Positions 11,418 through 24,596 of a stretch of 64,000 nucleotides of DNA are shown piece after piece. This DNA comes from Camellia lanceoleosa (taxonomy: Eukaryota; Streptophyta; Magnoliopsida; Ericales; Theaceae): positions 90,315,470-90,379,469 of the forward strand of contig CM045763.1 in NCBI GenBank assembly GCA_025200525.1, written 5' to 3'. Position numbers and translations under genes: made by a program. How positions within the stretch are numbered: the first letter of the stretch is position 1; each line of letters starts with the position of its first letter. A model generated the notes under the pieces. That model saw only the letters and a list, made by a program, of their open reading frames with translations. It did no database searches and had not been told where the DNA came from.

Positions 11418-11520
11418 GGTTGTCGGCCACCAAAAGTGGCTGTTGGCCACTAGTACTGGCCGGTCGGCTACAAAAGTGGCCGGTCGGCCACCAACACTGG
11501 TCGGTCGGCCACTAGTGTAG
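11418..11520 (+). promoter_or_regulatory. TCGGCCAC motif cluster upstream of PMD2, left copy
   Basis: Repeated GGTCGGCCAC(C/T) and GTGGCCGGTCGGC words, at least five in 100 bp, end about 100 bp before the PMD2 ATG. They resemble the cluster upstream of PMD1 and the GTCGACCACC arms in LTR E. A cis-regulatory role is inferred from position and recurrence only. Confidence 0.45.
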
Positions 11521-11622
11521 GGAACCTCTAGATTACTGCCACCTATCTTCCACTCAGCACCTTATCTTCTACAAAAGTTAGGACTTCATAGTTTCTTCAT
11601 TCCAGCTCAATTTTTGCCGTAA

Positions 11623-12868
11623 ATGGAGCCATTCTTCACCAAAAAACTCTCAAATTGGATTGCAACTCCGGATAGCTCGGAAAAAGTGAATTTTTGGGGT
11701 TTCGGGATAAATGCACTATTCCTGCTAAGTCGTACTGTGCTGTGCTTTCTGTTCCTTCATACCGTGGCTAGATGTTGGAACCCGGTTACACATGTGTTTA
11801 ACATCGGAGGGCATGAGATGTGCCCTACAATTGAAGAATTCCAACTTTTGATGGAATCCCCGCGTGATGAGGAAATCCTATCCCAATTCCGTTTTAGTCA
11901 CATCCAGGCTTTAGGACGGATGTGTAGGCTCACTTTACATGAGGCTCGATCCTTGGTTCACAATGGAGAGTTAGACATTCCTAGTTTGATTCATCAGTTT
12001 TCTGATGTCGGCGACCGTCTTTGGCAAGGTTTTCGGCAGCATGCCTACTGTTTGTGTATGCTGGCTCATTTTCTTCTTGCCCTTGGCTTCGGTGGGTCTA
12101 CCATTCGTTTGATCGAAGTAGCCCAAGGCTTGAAAGAGGGCAAGAGCTGTATTGGCTTGGCATTGGCTGAGACTTTGATAGGCTTGGATGCTTTCCACCG
12201 ACGAGAAACAACCAAATTCGCAGGAAGTCCACTACTCTTGCAGGTAATGTTTCCCACCCTGTCTCACATGCGTTTCTTACATCACTCAGCCCTCAGGCTC
12301 TGTTTCTCTCTCAAAACCCTTTCTCACTTTTCTCTCCACATACATCTCTATTCTTTAATCTCTCTTATTTTTCATCCCTCCCATATATGGCTCATGGATA
12401 AGTTGAAAGTAGTGGACTCTTGCCGGTGATATTCAAAGACGCTATTTCTTTCGCCAACGACTAGTTGATTTCCCAAACGACGTGGTGGTGCCATTAGACG
12501 CATGTGTCCGCCATTGACATTGCTTAGCGTTGCTCTAGTTTGATTTGCCCGAGATGAGCTACGACATGTCTCGACAACCTGGCATTCAGCTGATTGGCTT
12601 GACACACTGTGTCTTCTATTTCCTATTCCGGTTCAAGCGTCAGTTTGGACATGACTAGATTTTCCCAGAAGAGAGGGTAGAGTACCCAGCTTCATTTTTA
12701 ACCCGAGGTTCATAACTAGCTCGATATCCTACGGTATGGAGGACAAGAGAACTTCTGGCTCCCGCTTCCAATTTCAGTTGCGTCCTTTCAGGTGAATGCA
12801 TAGCTTGGCTTGAGGATGAGACACAAACCGAGCCTACTTTAGCATTTGAAGCTTCCACAAGCTCGTGA
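11623..12868 (+). pseudogene. PMD2: second PMD-like gene, left copy, broken
   Basis: The open first exon (11623-12243, 207 codons) starts MEPFFTKKLSNWIATPD and ends at CAG/GTAATG, a good plant donor. It has an RTVLCFLFLHTVARCWNPV segment and MCPTIEEFQLLMESP, resembling the core of plant mobile domain or the related DUF7745 class; I cannot separate the two by eye. The second exon seems to start near 12388 (WLMDKLKVVDSC), but no AG acceptor is visible. It continues with LPEMSYDMSRQPGIQLIGL and ends at the TGA at 12866-12868. Frame changes near 12428 and in-frame stops break it. Unlike PMD1 it has no acidic tail. It is not a known enzyme. Confidence 0.65.
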
Positions 12869-13566
12869 GGGACGCAGAACACCGACTCATCTGCACCCCA
12901 AGTTCGTTGCTTTGATCTGTACTTTCAAGTTTTCCTTTTGAATGTAATAAAAAGCAACTTTGATTTAAATCAAAAGGTAGAGAACTCTGTATTGAAATCA
13001 ATGAAATTGAAGGTTGTGGGCACTGAAAATTTTCCTTTTGGTCCAAAAATGGTCTAAGTTGTAAAAAGATTAATTTGAACAAAATCAACATTTATTAAAA
13101 CTTTTCAAAACCATTTTCGATAAGGATCACAACTGGACACACCCAAAATCTATCCTTGAGATGTACAACCCCAAATCCATCAAATGGAAAGTTGCCTCTT
13201 GTTTGAATAGCACTGCACTGTACTATAACTAGCTTCCATAGTGAAGACCATAACTGAACTCTTGGATGCAGAAAAGACAAAAATGACTTGAACAATCTCA
13301 TGGACACAATTGATTTGGAAGTGTTTATGGCTGGACTTCATAATAAAGTTGCTTACGTATCCCAAAGACGGGAATCAAGCCTTATGTAGTTCAGTTCGGG
13401 TTTACTCGGGTATTAACACTCTTCTTTTGCACTCTAACTTTTGCCAAGGCTGCCATTTTTGGGTTTTCAACCTTGTGAGCTCAGTTTTTCTTTTCTTTTT
13501 TTCTAATTTTTTGTACTCTAACTTTTGCCTAGGTCGACCTTTCGGGTTTTTGACCTAGCGAGTCTC
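12869..13566. other. Interval between PMD2 and the end of pol B, left copy
   Basis: About 700 bp with no convincing gene. Read on the minus strand, the stretch after the pol B stop contains AACTACATAAGGCTTGATTC and GGGATACGTAAG, words typical of the 3' region of Tat/Ogre-type elements, so at least 13100-13566 probably belongs to element B. On the plus strand an AATGTAATAAAAAGC stretch (12942) could serve as the PMD2 polyadenylation region. Confidence 0.5.
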
Positions 13567-13816
13567 TCAAGGGTAGTATTTCTTTAACTTGTCCATGTTG
13601 ATTGGTTAGAAGAATTCAAGGCCATCTAGGTCCATAAGAATGACAGCTCCACCCGACCAGATAGATTTGATAATGTAAGGACCAGTCTAATTGGGTCTGA
13701 ACTTGCCCTAGGGTCATGGATGGGAGCTCGGTTGTCTTTGAGAACTAAATCCCCTTTCTTCAAATTCATGGACTTAACTTTCTTGTTGAAAGCCCTAGCA
13801 ATCCTACGTTGATAAC
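13567..13816 (-). pseudogene. Element B integrase C-terminal piece, left copy
   Basis: Read on the minus strand this is the last part of element B pol. It has YQRRIARAFNKKV, then LKKGDLVLKDNRAP and an end KLKKYYP followed by TGA at 13569-13567. It would be the C-terminal, chromatin-contacting part of integrase. It is cut off at 13816 by element A, and the rest of the integrase resumes at 25387 in the same frame once element A and one copy of the ATAAC duplication are set aside. A stop and a frame change lie inside. Confidence 0.85.
13812..13816. other. Target-site duplication of element A, left side, left copy
   Basis: ATAAC sits directly before the TGAGAG start of the 5' LTR and again at 25382-25386 after the 3' LTR. 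Five bases is the normal duplication for a Ty3/gypsy integrase. Confidence 0.9.
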
Positions 13817-14616
13817 TGAGAGGAGATTTGCAAATCGACATCGACGGTGAACTTCGTGTTGGCGATAAACCTCACGGTCTTGAAGCTTTCTCAATGGGCG
13901 GTTGTCCGCCTATCGCACGCATCGAGGTAGATTGACCACTGTGTGGAGTATGGCCTGGCTGAGCTATAAGGCAGACACTCGGCCGGACGCGCAACCGAGC
14001 TAGTCGTATTCCAGATTGAATCTAGGCCGAGAGGAGGACCAGCATGCTTCACCTTCAGTTAACCCGGAGGGAGTTTGGACTGGGATGGTGGTCGGCGTGC
14101 ACTCGGCCGGATAGCTTAGAAGCTCGGTCGTGTTGTCTGTGGTTGTGATTTTCTCTAAGGAATAGGCCGGTTGTGGTATGCCGATTAGGTGTGCCACTTG
14201 GGCCAATGGCGTGGTGGAGAGGAAATCTGCTCCAGGCACGCATCAATACCATTTGGTAGTTTTACGCTTACTATTTGGGGTTTTTTGGCCTTTACATGTG
14301 TAAGATGGTGGGAGGCGAAGATCGCCACCGCCCAGAAAGGACAAGAGAGGTAGTGCGCAAGACAACTCGAGGTCAGATAGCCATCCTAGAAATAGGAATG
14401 GAAGATGAACGTTAGAGGTATGTAATCCGAACGACTCTTTCTCTCTCTAAAAACTATATTCTTCTTCCCCAAGTGATCTAACTTGATCGTCGAAGGGTCT
14501 ATCTAGCAACCCACCACCCGGGCAACTCACCGTTTCTTTGTTGCCAGGTTAGACGCCATCACGTGAAGCTTGAGTCCAAGGAGTACGGAAAGCACCGAAT
14601 ATTTCGCCCCCGTACA
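13817..14616 (+). repeat. Element A 5' LTR, left copy
   Basis: Runs from TGAGAGGAGATTTG to CCCGTACA. Its partner is 24597-25381. The pair shares long blocks (GTGTGGAGTATGGCCT, GGAATAGGCCGGTTGTGG, CTATATTCTTCTTCC) with many transitions between them. The 3' part holds CT-rich DNA and a CTATATTC word that may be promoter-related. Confidence 0.92.
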
Positions 14617-14617
14617 A

Positions 14618-14636
14618 TTGGCACCGTTTGTGGAAA
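14618..14636 (+). other. Element A primer binding site, left copy
   Basis: TTGGCACCGTTTGTGGAAA begins one base after the LTR end. The right copy reads TTGGCGCCG at the same place, so the A is a change or an error here. Confidence 0.7.
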
Positions 14637-14684
14637 GTTCTTTGATACTCAAACCTTGCTTTTCAAGCTTCTTCGACCATTTCC

Positions 14685-16650
14685 ATGGCCAACAACGCCG
14701 AAACTCCACTGTCCATCGTCGATGGTATCACACCAGAGTTTGTTCGACGGAGAGAAGGCCCCCCGAATGTTCCAGCCATGGCGGGCCTAGAAACTTCTTC
14801 GCGAGGTGCGCGAGACAAACGCGGAAGGAGCACTAATTGCTCGAAGAGTCTAGAGGGCCGCTTACGGTGGGGAGTCCTACGCCAATACCGGAGAACAAAC
14901 TCAAAGACCAGGACACCCTCATCCACAAGATGGTGGCTGAGATGAAGATGCTGAAACGCCAGATTAAGGGAAAGGGTGTTGCTGGAGAGGGCAACCTCAG
15001 TGAGCGCACCCCGTCTCCTCATTCTAGTAGTCGTCGCCAGGAAAGAACACACTCTCTCTCTCTATCACCAGAAACTATGGGGTTGGAGATTCCGACCCAG
15101 TGGAGGGCAGGTCCCCCATATGCGACAAGACTCCACCGCCTCGCTGCCGACGTCACGATACTCTTTTTCCACCCGTTCCAGAGACTTGAGGGATGTGTTG
15201 GAGGAGAGGGCGCGCCGTCAAGAGGCTCAGAGAGTGCTAGCGTTGTAGAGGTTGAGCACCCAAGTTCATTGTAGTAAAGAAGTGGCAATGCCAGCGCCCC
15301 GGATGATGGCCCCTGCACTAGTGGAGAAAGAGCTAGCGAGACTTACGGCCAAGCCGCTGTCACCAGAAATCGAGAGTACACTACTCCCTGCCGGATTCCA
15401 CCAGCCCAAGTTCACCTTGTACGACGGCAAGACGGATCCGTACATGCACGTGAGTCATTATCTAAGTAATGGTCACCACCGCAATGACGCCTTGATGTGC
15501 CTCATATTCCCAGCAAGCTTGGGAGAATTGGGCCTGAAATGGTTCGAAAGGCTTCCAAAGGGAAGTATCGAGGGGTGGCAGCAGCTAGCGGAAGCCTTCG
15601 TCACCAGATTCAAGACCAACACACGAACACCCAAGGAGGTCGACCATCTCCTGAGCGTCAAGATGGAGTCTGGAGGCTCGTTGAAGGCATACAATGCGAA
15701 GTACTGGGAAACTTACAATGAGATCCTCGATTACCCTACCAATCTAGCTATTACTCAATACAAACGGGGTCTCCCAGTCGGACATAGGCTGCGAGATTCG
15801 CTTACTATGCACCAACCTACGACAATGGAGTCATTGATGCAGCGGATTAATGAACACATCCGTGTGGAGGATGATACTACCTTCGCAACCGAGAAGGCTA
15901 ACCCGATGACGGCGGACAGAAGAGTGGCGGAGAAAGTTCACTCGGTCAGGCAGGAGGACAACCGCCCAAACGACCGATCAAAAGATCAACGTCGTGGCCC
16001 AAACCGTGATGATAGAAACAAAGGTCACAGAAATAATCGAGCTAACGCTCCCCGTGATGAAGAGGAGGACGCCAAGAGGAAATTGAAGGCGAGAACGGGT
16101 ATCACCACGGTCTTCAAAATTCCTATTTACTACATACTAAGTGAAATCCGGAGTGAACCCTTCGTCTGCTGGCCGGCCAAGTTGGGGAGTGCACAGAGAG
16201 GGTTCAACTCACGGTATCAATGCACCTTCCATGAAGAACGGGGGGCACCGAATAGAGGACTGCTTGCCGCTCAAACAACACTTGGAGGAGCTGGTGGCGG
16301 CGGGGCATCTTAACCAATATATAGATGGGGGTATGAAGGCCACCCCACCAGGACAAATCGAGCCCAACGGCCTAGCCACCCTAGAGGCAACGGCCCAAGG
16401 CGTAATCAATGTTATCTACGGCATCATCGAACCAGTAAGGGTCTGCGAGCTACGAGGGATGATTAAAAAGGCCGAGCACATAAGGGAAGTGCTCTCTTGC
16501 TCACTGTGGAAGAAAGGGAAGACCGAGGAGATGGACTTCCTTACCTTTTCAAGCAAAGATTTGGAGAGGATTCAAATGCCCCACAACGACAAAGACTAGT
16601 GGTAACTTCGCATTAAGGATTTCGACATCAAGAGGATCTTGATCGACTAG
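14685..16650 (+). pseudogene. Element A gag, left copy
   Basis: Starts MANNAETPLSIVDGITPE at 14685, breaks near 14870 by a frame change, and resumes as a 353-codon frame at 15252-16313 with the capsid block (LYDGKTDPYMHVSHY, IFPASLGELGLKWFERLP, FVTRFKTN). Unlike the right copy it reads CGA, not TGA, at 15792-15794, so the capsid frame runs on through a charged RNA-binding stretch (NDRSKDQRRGPNRDDRN). An in-frame loss of six bases sits near 15465. A frame change near 16160 moves the end into another frame, ending at TAG 16648-16650 at the protease active site. Confidence 0.85.
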
Positions 16651-19600
16651 GGAGTTCGGTCGAAATCATGTACTACGACGCATTCAAGTAGATGAAGCCG
16701 AGGACAAGGACTTGGCCCTCGCGACGTCTCCTTTGGTTGGCTTCAACTCACCAGAGTGGTTGTTGGGAAGATCATATTGCCGGCCAAAGCGGGTTCGATC
16801 AGAAAGTAGAGTTCTAGGTGCTCAAAGTCCCATCCACCTACAACTTAATTCGGCAGGGTTGGTTGCATGCCATGCAAGCAAGAGCATCGACCTACCACTG
16901 TGTTCTCAGGCTTTCCGCGCCAACCGCAAATAGAGGAAGTTTGGGAGACTGTAATGGCGAACAAAGCTTGCTAGGGGTGAACGCAATTGGCCGCCAAAGG
17001 ATTCATTCAAATGATAGAGGGACCTAAGGGAAGGAAGTCCCGAAGGCGAGGAATGAAGGATGAGGAAAAATTGGTCGAGGATTTGGTAGAGGTGCAAATT
17101 GATGAGAACGATCTAACCAAGTTCTTCCTTTTGGGCTCATCCTCGTCTGCCGAAGCGTTTATATGAGTACGTTGACTTTCTCGATCTCCAATATGGAAGC
17201 CTTTGCATGGATATATTACGATATGCCGGGCGCCAACCCAAGCTTCATTTGCCATCGCTGAATGTCTTCCCCAATGCACACCGTCATCCAAAGGATACGC
17301 CGCCAAAGATTGCACCATGCTGAGGTAATGACAGAAGAAGTGAAGAACTTATTGGAAGCTAGGGCTATAGAGGAAGTGCAATACCCTCGATGGATATCCA
17401 ACACGGTAGTTGTTTTGAAAAAGAATGGCAAATGGCGAGTCTGCGGACTACAAGACGGCCAACCGTGCATGCCCAAAGGATAGCTTCCTCCTCAAATTGA
17501 CCAGTTGGTGGACTTAACCGTTGGCCATCAAAGGTTTAGCTTCCTGGATGCGTATCGCAGCTACCACCAGATAGCCATGTATGACCGGACCAAGAGATCA
17601 CATCGTTCACTACCCCTAGAGGCTTGTATTGTTATAAAGTCATGCCGTTCGGACTAAAAAATGCCGGGGCAACTTTTCAAAGGATGGTAACAAAGATGTT
17701 TGCTCCCCTTTTAGGCCGCACCATGGAGGCCTACATCGACGATATGGTGGTAAAAAGTAAGGAGAAGTCTCAACACCTCGCCGACCTAGCAGAGATGTTT
17801 GCTATACTTAAACACCACAAGCTTCGTTTGAATGCCTCCAAGTGCGCTTTTGAGTCAAGACTCGAAGTTCTTGGGCTTTTTGGCCACAAACCGAGGAATT
17901 GAAGCCAACCTATCCCAAATCAAGGCGATACAAGAGCCGGAGCCTAAACTCCACGAAGACGACAACATCTTGCCAGATGGTAGCCGCAATAACGATTTAT
18001 CACGGCCTTCGATCGTTGTGCCCTTCTTTAAAACTTTGAAGGCCAAGTTCTTCGATGACAAATGTGACCGCAGACCGGCAGACTTAAAAGTGTACCTTCC
18101 TCAAATTTCTATCTTAGTCACTCCTCGCCTAGGCGAAGAGTTGTATCTCTACTTGGTCGTCTCTCAACACGCAGAAGTGCGTTATTGGTTCGAGCTAATG
18201 GCATCCAATACCTTCCAATCTTCTACGTAAGCAAGACCTAGCTCCCTGCTGCATCAAGATATCAGCCACTAGGAAAAGTAGCCCTGGCCTTGATGATGGC
18301 TTCGAGAAAGTCAAGACTATTTCCATGCCCATACAATAGTTGTGCTAACCGAAGTTTCCGCTTAAGGTACTTTTGAAAAGGCGGACTTTACCGGGCGAAT
18401 TTTGAAGTGGGCCGTGGAATTGGGGCAATACGACATCAAGTTCCGCCCACGCACCGCAATCAAGGCTCAAGCTCTTGCGCACTTTATGGCAGACTTCTGC
18501 CTCGAACGCATCCAGCTTTGTTTTGCTGATTTGGTGTGCGGATTTAGCACAGCCCATGATTCAGGTAATGGCGACAAGTGTTGGCTCGCAAGTGGAAGAA
18601 GAGCAAATGGCGGCCGAACTTAAAAGCCTGGATAACTCATCGGGGTATGAACCCAGCCAAGGCAAGGAAAGAGACCAGAATGAGCCGACTAGAACCTTGG
18701 AGTTGAGAAGCTCGCAAAACCCATCTGATTGCTGGAAGTTGTTCATTGGTGAGATATGGAAGCACTCCGTCGATGGGGCATCCAACAGGCATGTCGTCGG
18801 GCTGGGTATCATGTTGACTTCCCCAGATGGGCTAGTCATCGAACAAGCAATTACGCTCGGCTTCCCAGCGTCCAATAATGAGGCGGAGTATGAAGCCCTC
18901 CTTGCCGGACTAAAAAGCGCATTGAAAATGAAAGCTCCGGCTCTTCTGGTGTTCAGCGACTCCAAGCTGGTGGTCAATCAGGTCTCTGGGGAGTATGAAG
19001 CTAGGGATGAAAGAATGGCCGATATCAGGCACTGGTGCACGCAGAAATCAAGAAGTTCGCCGCAATAAGAGTAAAGCAAGTCAACCATGAAGAAAATAGC
19101 ACGATCGATGAATCGCCGCCTTGGCGCTTCACGCAAAATGTTTTTCCCAATCTTTTTCTGATAGAATTCCTACCTCGGCCAAGCATTGAGGAACCAGAAG
19201 TGCCCAAGGTACTCTACACCGACCTGGGACCATCCTGGATGGACCCCATCATCGCGTTCCTAAAAGATAGAATTTTGCCAGAAGAGAAGAAGGCGGCCAA
19301 CAAAATCCGGGCCAAGTCAGAGCGGTTTTGGCTCTCTCCATCCAGAGCCTTATACAAGAAGTCTTTTACCGGGCCATATCTGAAGTGTGTCCACCCCGCT
19401 AAGGTGGAAGCTTTCCTCTATGAGGTCCATGAAGGCATCTGTGGGAGCCATATCAGGGCGATCTTGGCTTACCGAGCAATCTCCCAAGGTTACTGGTGGT
19501 CGTGCATGCAGGCAGACACTCAGAAATACGTTCGCCAGTGTGAAAAGTGTCAAAAAATTGCTTACCAAATCCACCAGCTAGCTAGAGAGTTGCTCCCCCT

Positions 19601-20455
19601 CACGAGTCCCTAGCCATTCAAGGCCTGGGATTAGATATTGTTGGACCGCCCCAACAAATTCCGGCAATCGCAAATTCTTCATCGCTACCACTTCACCAAG
19701 TGGGTTGAGGCCGAGCCATTGGCAACCATAAAGGAAAAAGATGTGAAGAAGTTTGTTTGGCAAATGTTATCACTGCCAGATACCAAAGGCCCTCATCTCA
19801 GATAATGGCACTCAATTCGACGGGAAACTCTTTCGTGGATTTTGTGAGGAGTTAAAGATCGAGTTCTACAATTTGACGCCGGCTTATCCCCAGTCAAATG
19901 GTCAAGCAGAGGCCTTAAACAAGACCATCCCGACAGATCAAGAAGCGGCTTGAAAAAGCCAAAGGGAGGTGGACTGAAGAACTCCCTAATGTGCTTTGGG
20001 CATACCGCACTACGCCAAGGCGATCGACGGGGGAGACACCATTCGCCTTGGCCTACGGCATGAAAGCCGTTACCCCGCTGGAAATTGGTATGCCAACCAT
20101 CCGGTCTGAGAGTTTCCAGCCAGATCTGAGCAATGACGCAGTGGCATTGGAGCTTGACCTAGCCGAGGAAAGAAGGGAACGGGCTCTGATCCACATAGCG
20201 GCCTATCAACAGGAACTCTCCAAGAAGTACAACAAGGTTGTACACCCCAGGCTGTTCAAAATTGGGGACTGGGTCTTGAGAAAGGTGATGGGTAATACGG
20301 TGGTCCCTGGCAAAGGAAAGCTTGACGCAAATTGGGAGGGGCCGTACAAGGTGACTGGCCTAGCAGGCAAATGGGCATACCATCTGGAAGACTTAGATGG
20401 TAAAGCTATCCCCAGACCATGGAATGCTGCCAACCTCAAGATTTTCTACTTTTGA
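16651..20455 (+). pseudogene. Element A pol, left copy, heavily frameshifted
   Basis: Same domain order as the right copy: protease remnant (16712-17030), RT (fragments at 17262-17480 and 17624-17900 with [10 protein letters not shown]), RNase H (about 18000-18500, scrambled), second RNase H (18475-19068, with [14 protein letters not shown] and SDSKLVVNQ), integrase zinc part and core (19035-19613, then 19753-19953 with ISDNGTQFDG) and C-terminal part (19991-20455) ending at TGA. About ten frame changes are present, most at CTG, CAG or CGG sites where the right copy reads through. Confidence 0.88.
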
Positions 20456-20649
20456 AATGTAATTGCTTTTCTTGCTTAGCTTTCTAGACCTTTAGCCTTT
20501 TGGTACTTGATGTAAGGATATCACTGCTTTTTGTAATGAAAAATAGCTCTACTTTTTGTTTTAGATTGTGTCTTCCTGTACAAAGACATTACAAGGATAT
20601 TGGACCTTTGAGGCTACCAGGGATAAGGAGACCTATAGAAACAAACCGC

Positions 20650-20960
20650 ACAAATAGTTGGTGTTTTGTCCAACTGATAAGGGCCGAGTTGACTTTGCTC
20701 GACCAAACGAAATGTTGGTGTTTTGTCCACCTGCTAAGAGCCGAGCTGACTTTGCTCGGCCAAATGAAATGTTAGTGTCTTGTCCAACTTACAAGAGCAA
20801 AGCTGACTTTGCTCGGACAAAAGAAGCGTTTTTGTTTTATCCAACTCAAAAGGCCGAGCTGATTTTGCTCGGCCAAATGAAATATTGGTGTTTTGCCCAA
20901 TCCACATGCCGAGCAGATTTCGCTCGGCAAAATGAAATGTTGACGATTTGCTCAACCTCC
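20650..20960 (+). repeat. 57-bp tandem repeats after pol A, left copy
   Basis: Five to six units of about 57 bp, each with TTGGTGTTTTGTCCAAC and GCCGAGCTGACTTTGCTCGGC. The second word is an inverted repeat (GCCGAG/CTCGGC, 9-base loop), so the transcript would form a row of hairpins. Degenerate units run on to about 21230. Short open frames here are repeat by-products. Confidence 0.85.
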
Positions 20961-21490
20961 TTTAGGGCTGTGATTACCGCCGAAAAGAGGACTTGGCGAC
21001 ATTATCGCGAAGAACTATCGAGGTGATTTTTGATCAGCGTAAATAACATGTTGGGTGTTTGTAAAACCCTTAAAGGCTGAGATGATTTAGCTCGGCCACA
21101 CGAAGTGTTGATGTTTTAAACGCCGAGCTGATTTCGCTTGGCCAAGGTGATATTAGTGTTTTAGCGCATCTATAAGGCCGAGACAATTTATTTAGCTAAG
21201 CTGATTTTAGCTAGGCAAAATAAGATGGCAACTTCATCCAAAGGTTGAGGAAATTCCGATTTTAGCTTGGCATATTGCGCGACATAGTCGACCTACCGCC
21301 ATAATTCATTAAAATTTGAATGAAGAAATTTTGCACGCCGCAACCTAACAAGAATAGAAGATCAACGAGTAAAAGTTCAAGTTTTCATTGATTAAGGAAA
21401 TCAGACATAAATGTGGGGCTTAGCCCGCTACATTAAAAAAAAAAAAAAGAGGAGGGGAACAAAAACAATGCGTAAAATAGAAGGACACGC

Positions 21491-23650
21491 TAATCTAACT
21501 CAAGGTCGATCGCTCGTCACGGCGACCTCAACCGCCTTCTCAGCAAGCCTTCCTCGCCTCATCGTACCGCCTTCCGCGGACAACCCCCCACTCGACCACT
21601 TCATCTTCGGCACCCTAAGATGCTTCAGGAGAAGTTTGCTCGACGGTTGAAGCGGCGCGCTTCTCCTCCGCTCTCTTGGCCTCTTCGATAAGCCTTTTTT
21701 GTGCGGCACTGGCGTACGCCTGCATGTAGTGCGGTATGAAGGCAACAGGCGAATTTTGGAACATTTTAGCATCTTAACCAAGGCCAACTTTTTCCACGGC
21801 AGCTTTCCAACCGCTCTGGAAAAAGATGTCCTTGGTCACCTGAACTTCCCGTTCATAAGTCTTCTCGCCCCACGATACCCCGGCCTTCGACGCCAACCGC
21901 CTTATCCTTCTCCTCCTTATGGGCATTATGAAAGTTTGTGCATGGTGAGGTACCGAGCTCGCTCGCTTCACGGCCCACGCTTGTCCTCTTCACCGCCAAC
22001 TTCGCTTATCAGACGCTGCCTCAATCGCCTCTCGCTGCCTTCACTTTTGCTATCTTGGCCGTTTTGGCCTTGTTCTTAGCAATGGCATCACGCAGTTCGC
22101 CATGGCGATTATGCGCTCGTGGGCCAGATAGTTCTTTTGCGCGACTTGAAAACGAATAAAGACGGTCAGAATTCAGAAAATCGAGCAATAACTTGAGCAA
22201 AGCAGTTGAAAACTTACCAATACGATCGATTTTGCTGTCGAGCGAAACACCTTCAGGTCGGATAGCTCGTCGTGCTTCTTCATGTCGGCGGGAAGGATTA
22301 GCCCCTTGGTCATGTTGAAACCAATGGAGTAATCCTTGTCCGCATACACTGAATCGGCCACAGAGACTGCCCGGCCTTTGTATTTGATCTCGGGCGCCCA
22401 GACTGGGGGGGAGGTTGGGCTTTTGGATGGCCCGGTTAGTGGTTGCTCGGTCTGGTCCCCCAGCTCGGTGGAGGCATGCTCAATTGAGTCTTCATCAACA
22501 AGATGCAGCTATGTTTGGTCTTTCCTCGGTCTTTTCTTTGACCGACCAGTTGGTTGTTCGCTGGCAAGAGCCAACACAAATTCCTTCCTTTGTCCAACGG
22601 GAGTGGAGGAAGTCCCCCCAGATGCCTCTGGTGGTTGGGAGTTGCTTGGCTCACCAGTGATCATCGATTTGATTGCCCAAATTTTGGCCATTTCTTGCTC
22701 GGCAGTAAGGGAAACAACTTTGATCGGTGGAAGATTTGGATCTGGTTCTGGGGAGGGCGCACAAAGAAAGTCGGTGACCCGGCTTTTACGTGGTGCTGTG
22801 TAGTGGTAGGTCGGTTTGAAGATGAGTAGTTTCGATGATTCCCGCCTCGGCTGCTAAGATGGCGCAGCTATAACTCGTGGCTTCTCGTTAGCGGTAGTAG
22901 TCTTCGCCAAGTGCTTGTAATTTGCAAAAGAAGACAAGTGTTAGATCAAGATAGATGTAAACTAATGCAGAAGAAGATAATGCGGTTCACGAGCTACTCA
23001 CCGCACTCCCAAAATCTTTCCTAATGTACCACTGGTATGGGCTCCTTGTCCTCATAGTGACCTGACACCCACAAGAAGTCATCGCTATTGGTTTCCATAT
23101 CCTGTTACCTTCTATGAGTTTTGCTCGCCCTTCTTACCTTCAGTACCAAAGAAACCCACCTTTATTCTTGCCGAGGTTGTATTATCGAAATATCTCAAGG
23201 CCGAGATTAAGACCGACCCTCCTATTTAGCTCGGCCACGCCATTTATTATTTTGTACGTGTTGTTTGAGACTTAGGTTGGACAAAGCCTTGTCTGCCTCA
23301 AAAATTCGTAGATCAAGGGCTAGACCGAGAAGCGAAGCCCTCCCTCCACTATGGATACGACCGTGAAGGGGCACCGGTCTAGGTCGCCCCACGGGGTATC
23401 TCCCTTCTTGGCCAACTCTAAGTGGATGTCGTCAGATGTCAGACTTCTACTAACTCGCCATCGCACTGTGGAACTCACCATGAACCCAGATTTCCCATTT
23501 ATCTTGGTTCTATTTATTGGGTGATTTATTTTGTATCTTGGTGGAAAATTTGCTCGGACAATGAGCGTCACTGGTGATAATGCTGGACTGGCCTGATCGG
23601 TCCTAGTTTGTTCTGCATTGTTAATAAACAAGTCTAGGGGTTAGCACGAC
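21491..23650 (-). pseudogene. Element A antisense ORF gene, left copy
   Basis: Counterpart of 53292-55510, where the exons are described. Here the coiled-coil exon (about 21850-22145) and the C-terminal acidic part are scrambled by indels. The middle exon is readable at 22173-22361 (DSVYADKDYSIGFNMTKGL), with its GTAAGT donor near 22217. The transcription direction is opposite to gag-pol. Confidence 0.65.
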
Positions 23651-24596
23651 ATAAACTGCATGGCTTCGATGTGGATCTTTTAGCTTAGTGAAAGGTTTTT
23701 GGGAGTTTGACCGGTTCGACCCCTATCTCGGCTCGACTACTTGGCCGATTTGGCCTTCCTAGTTCGAGTTTGATTCCCTATTTCTAGCTCAGTTGCGGCC
23801 TCAACAAGAAGCCGCAAACTAGTTTTTACTCGGCTAAAGCTCTATCTACAGATCTAAAAGAATGTTTAGCTCAGTTCTGTCCAGTATTCATTCAGTTCAT
23901 CCCAAAAATGGGGTTCGTTCATTCGAGCCAAGGAGAAACAGGGGCACGAAGGCCCCATCCACTCCTCCAGTTCCAGTTTTCCCTAAGGTATGCCAATACT
24001 AGCCCGTAGAGGAGGTATTGATAGGATCCTAACATTTCTAAGCAAGAACACCAAGAACGAGGATGAAGAACTCGAAGAACTCGAGCATGAAAACACAAAG
24101 AAAGGGTAATGGGACTTACCATTACCAGATGCCACAGGATTCAGCCCCTCAAACTTGATTGCAAGTTTGGAAATAGCAAAAATGGACGTCGGGGAGCAAA
24201 GGGGAGCAACGGCAGTAGTTTTGGAAGTTTGGAGTTTTGAGAGCTAGGGTTTTGGCTCAAATGAGAGGGTGAACAGTGAAGAGTTCAAGTGACCCTTCGT
24301 GTGATGTTAAAAGAGGTGGGAAACCCCAAAGGGTGCCGCCGTTTGAATTTCGAGCATGGGAAGACAGCTGTGGGGTTGTATGGTCCAATGGCGTGAGGCC
24401 ACGTGGCATCGAGAGCACGGCTGTTAGTACGGCTGTACGACCCTTGACAAGACTACTGAAACAACGACCGACTAAATGGGATAGCTCTGCATCTGGTGGA
24501 AGCCAATCACGCCATTGCATGGTGTAACTCAGTGACCGTTAGCTCGGTTATGGTGGTAACCCCAATCATGATTAGCTCGATGGGATTAAGGGCAAT
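23651..24596 (-). other. 5' side of the antisense gene, left copy
   Basis: Between the antisense ORF and the 3' LTR. On the minus strand a GTAAGTCCC donor (about 24121) and an acceptor TAGATCTGTAG (about 23848) mark a likely 5' leader intron of about 270 bp. The first exon lies at about 24122-24260. No long frame and no TATA box that I trust. Confidence 0.4.
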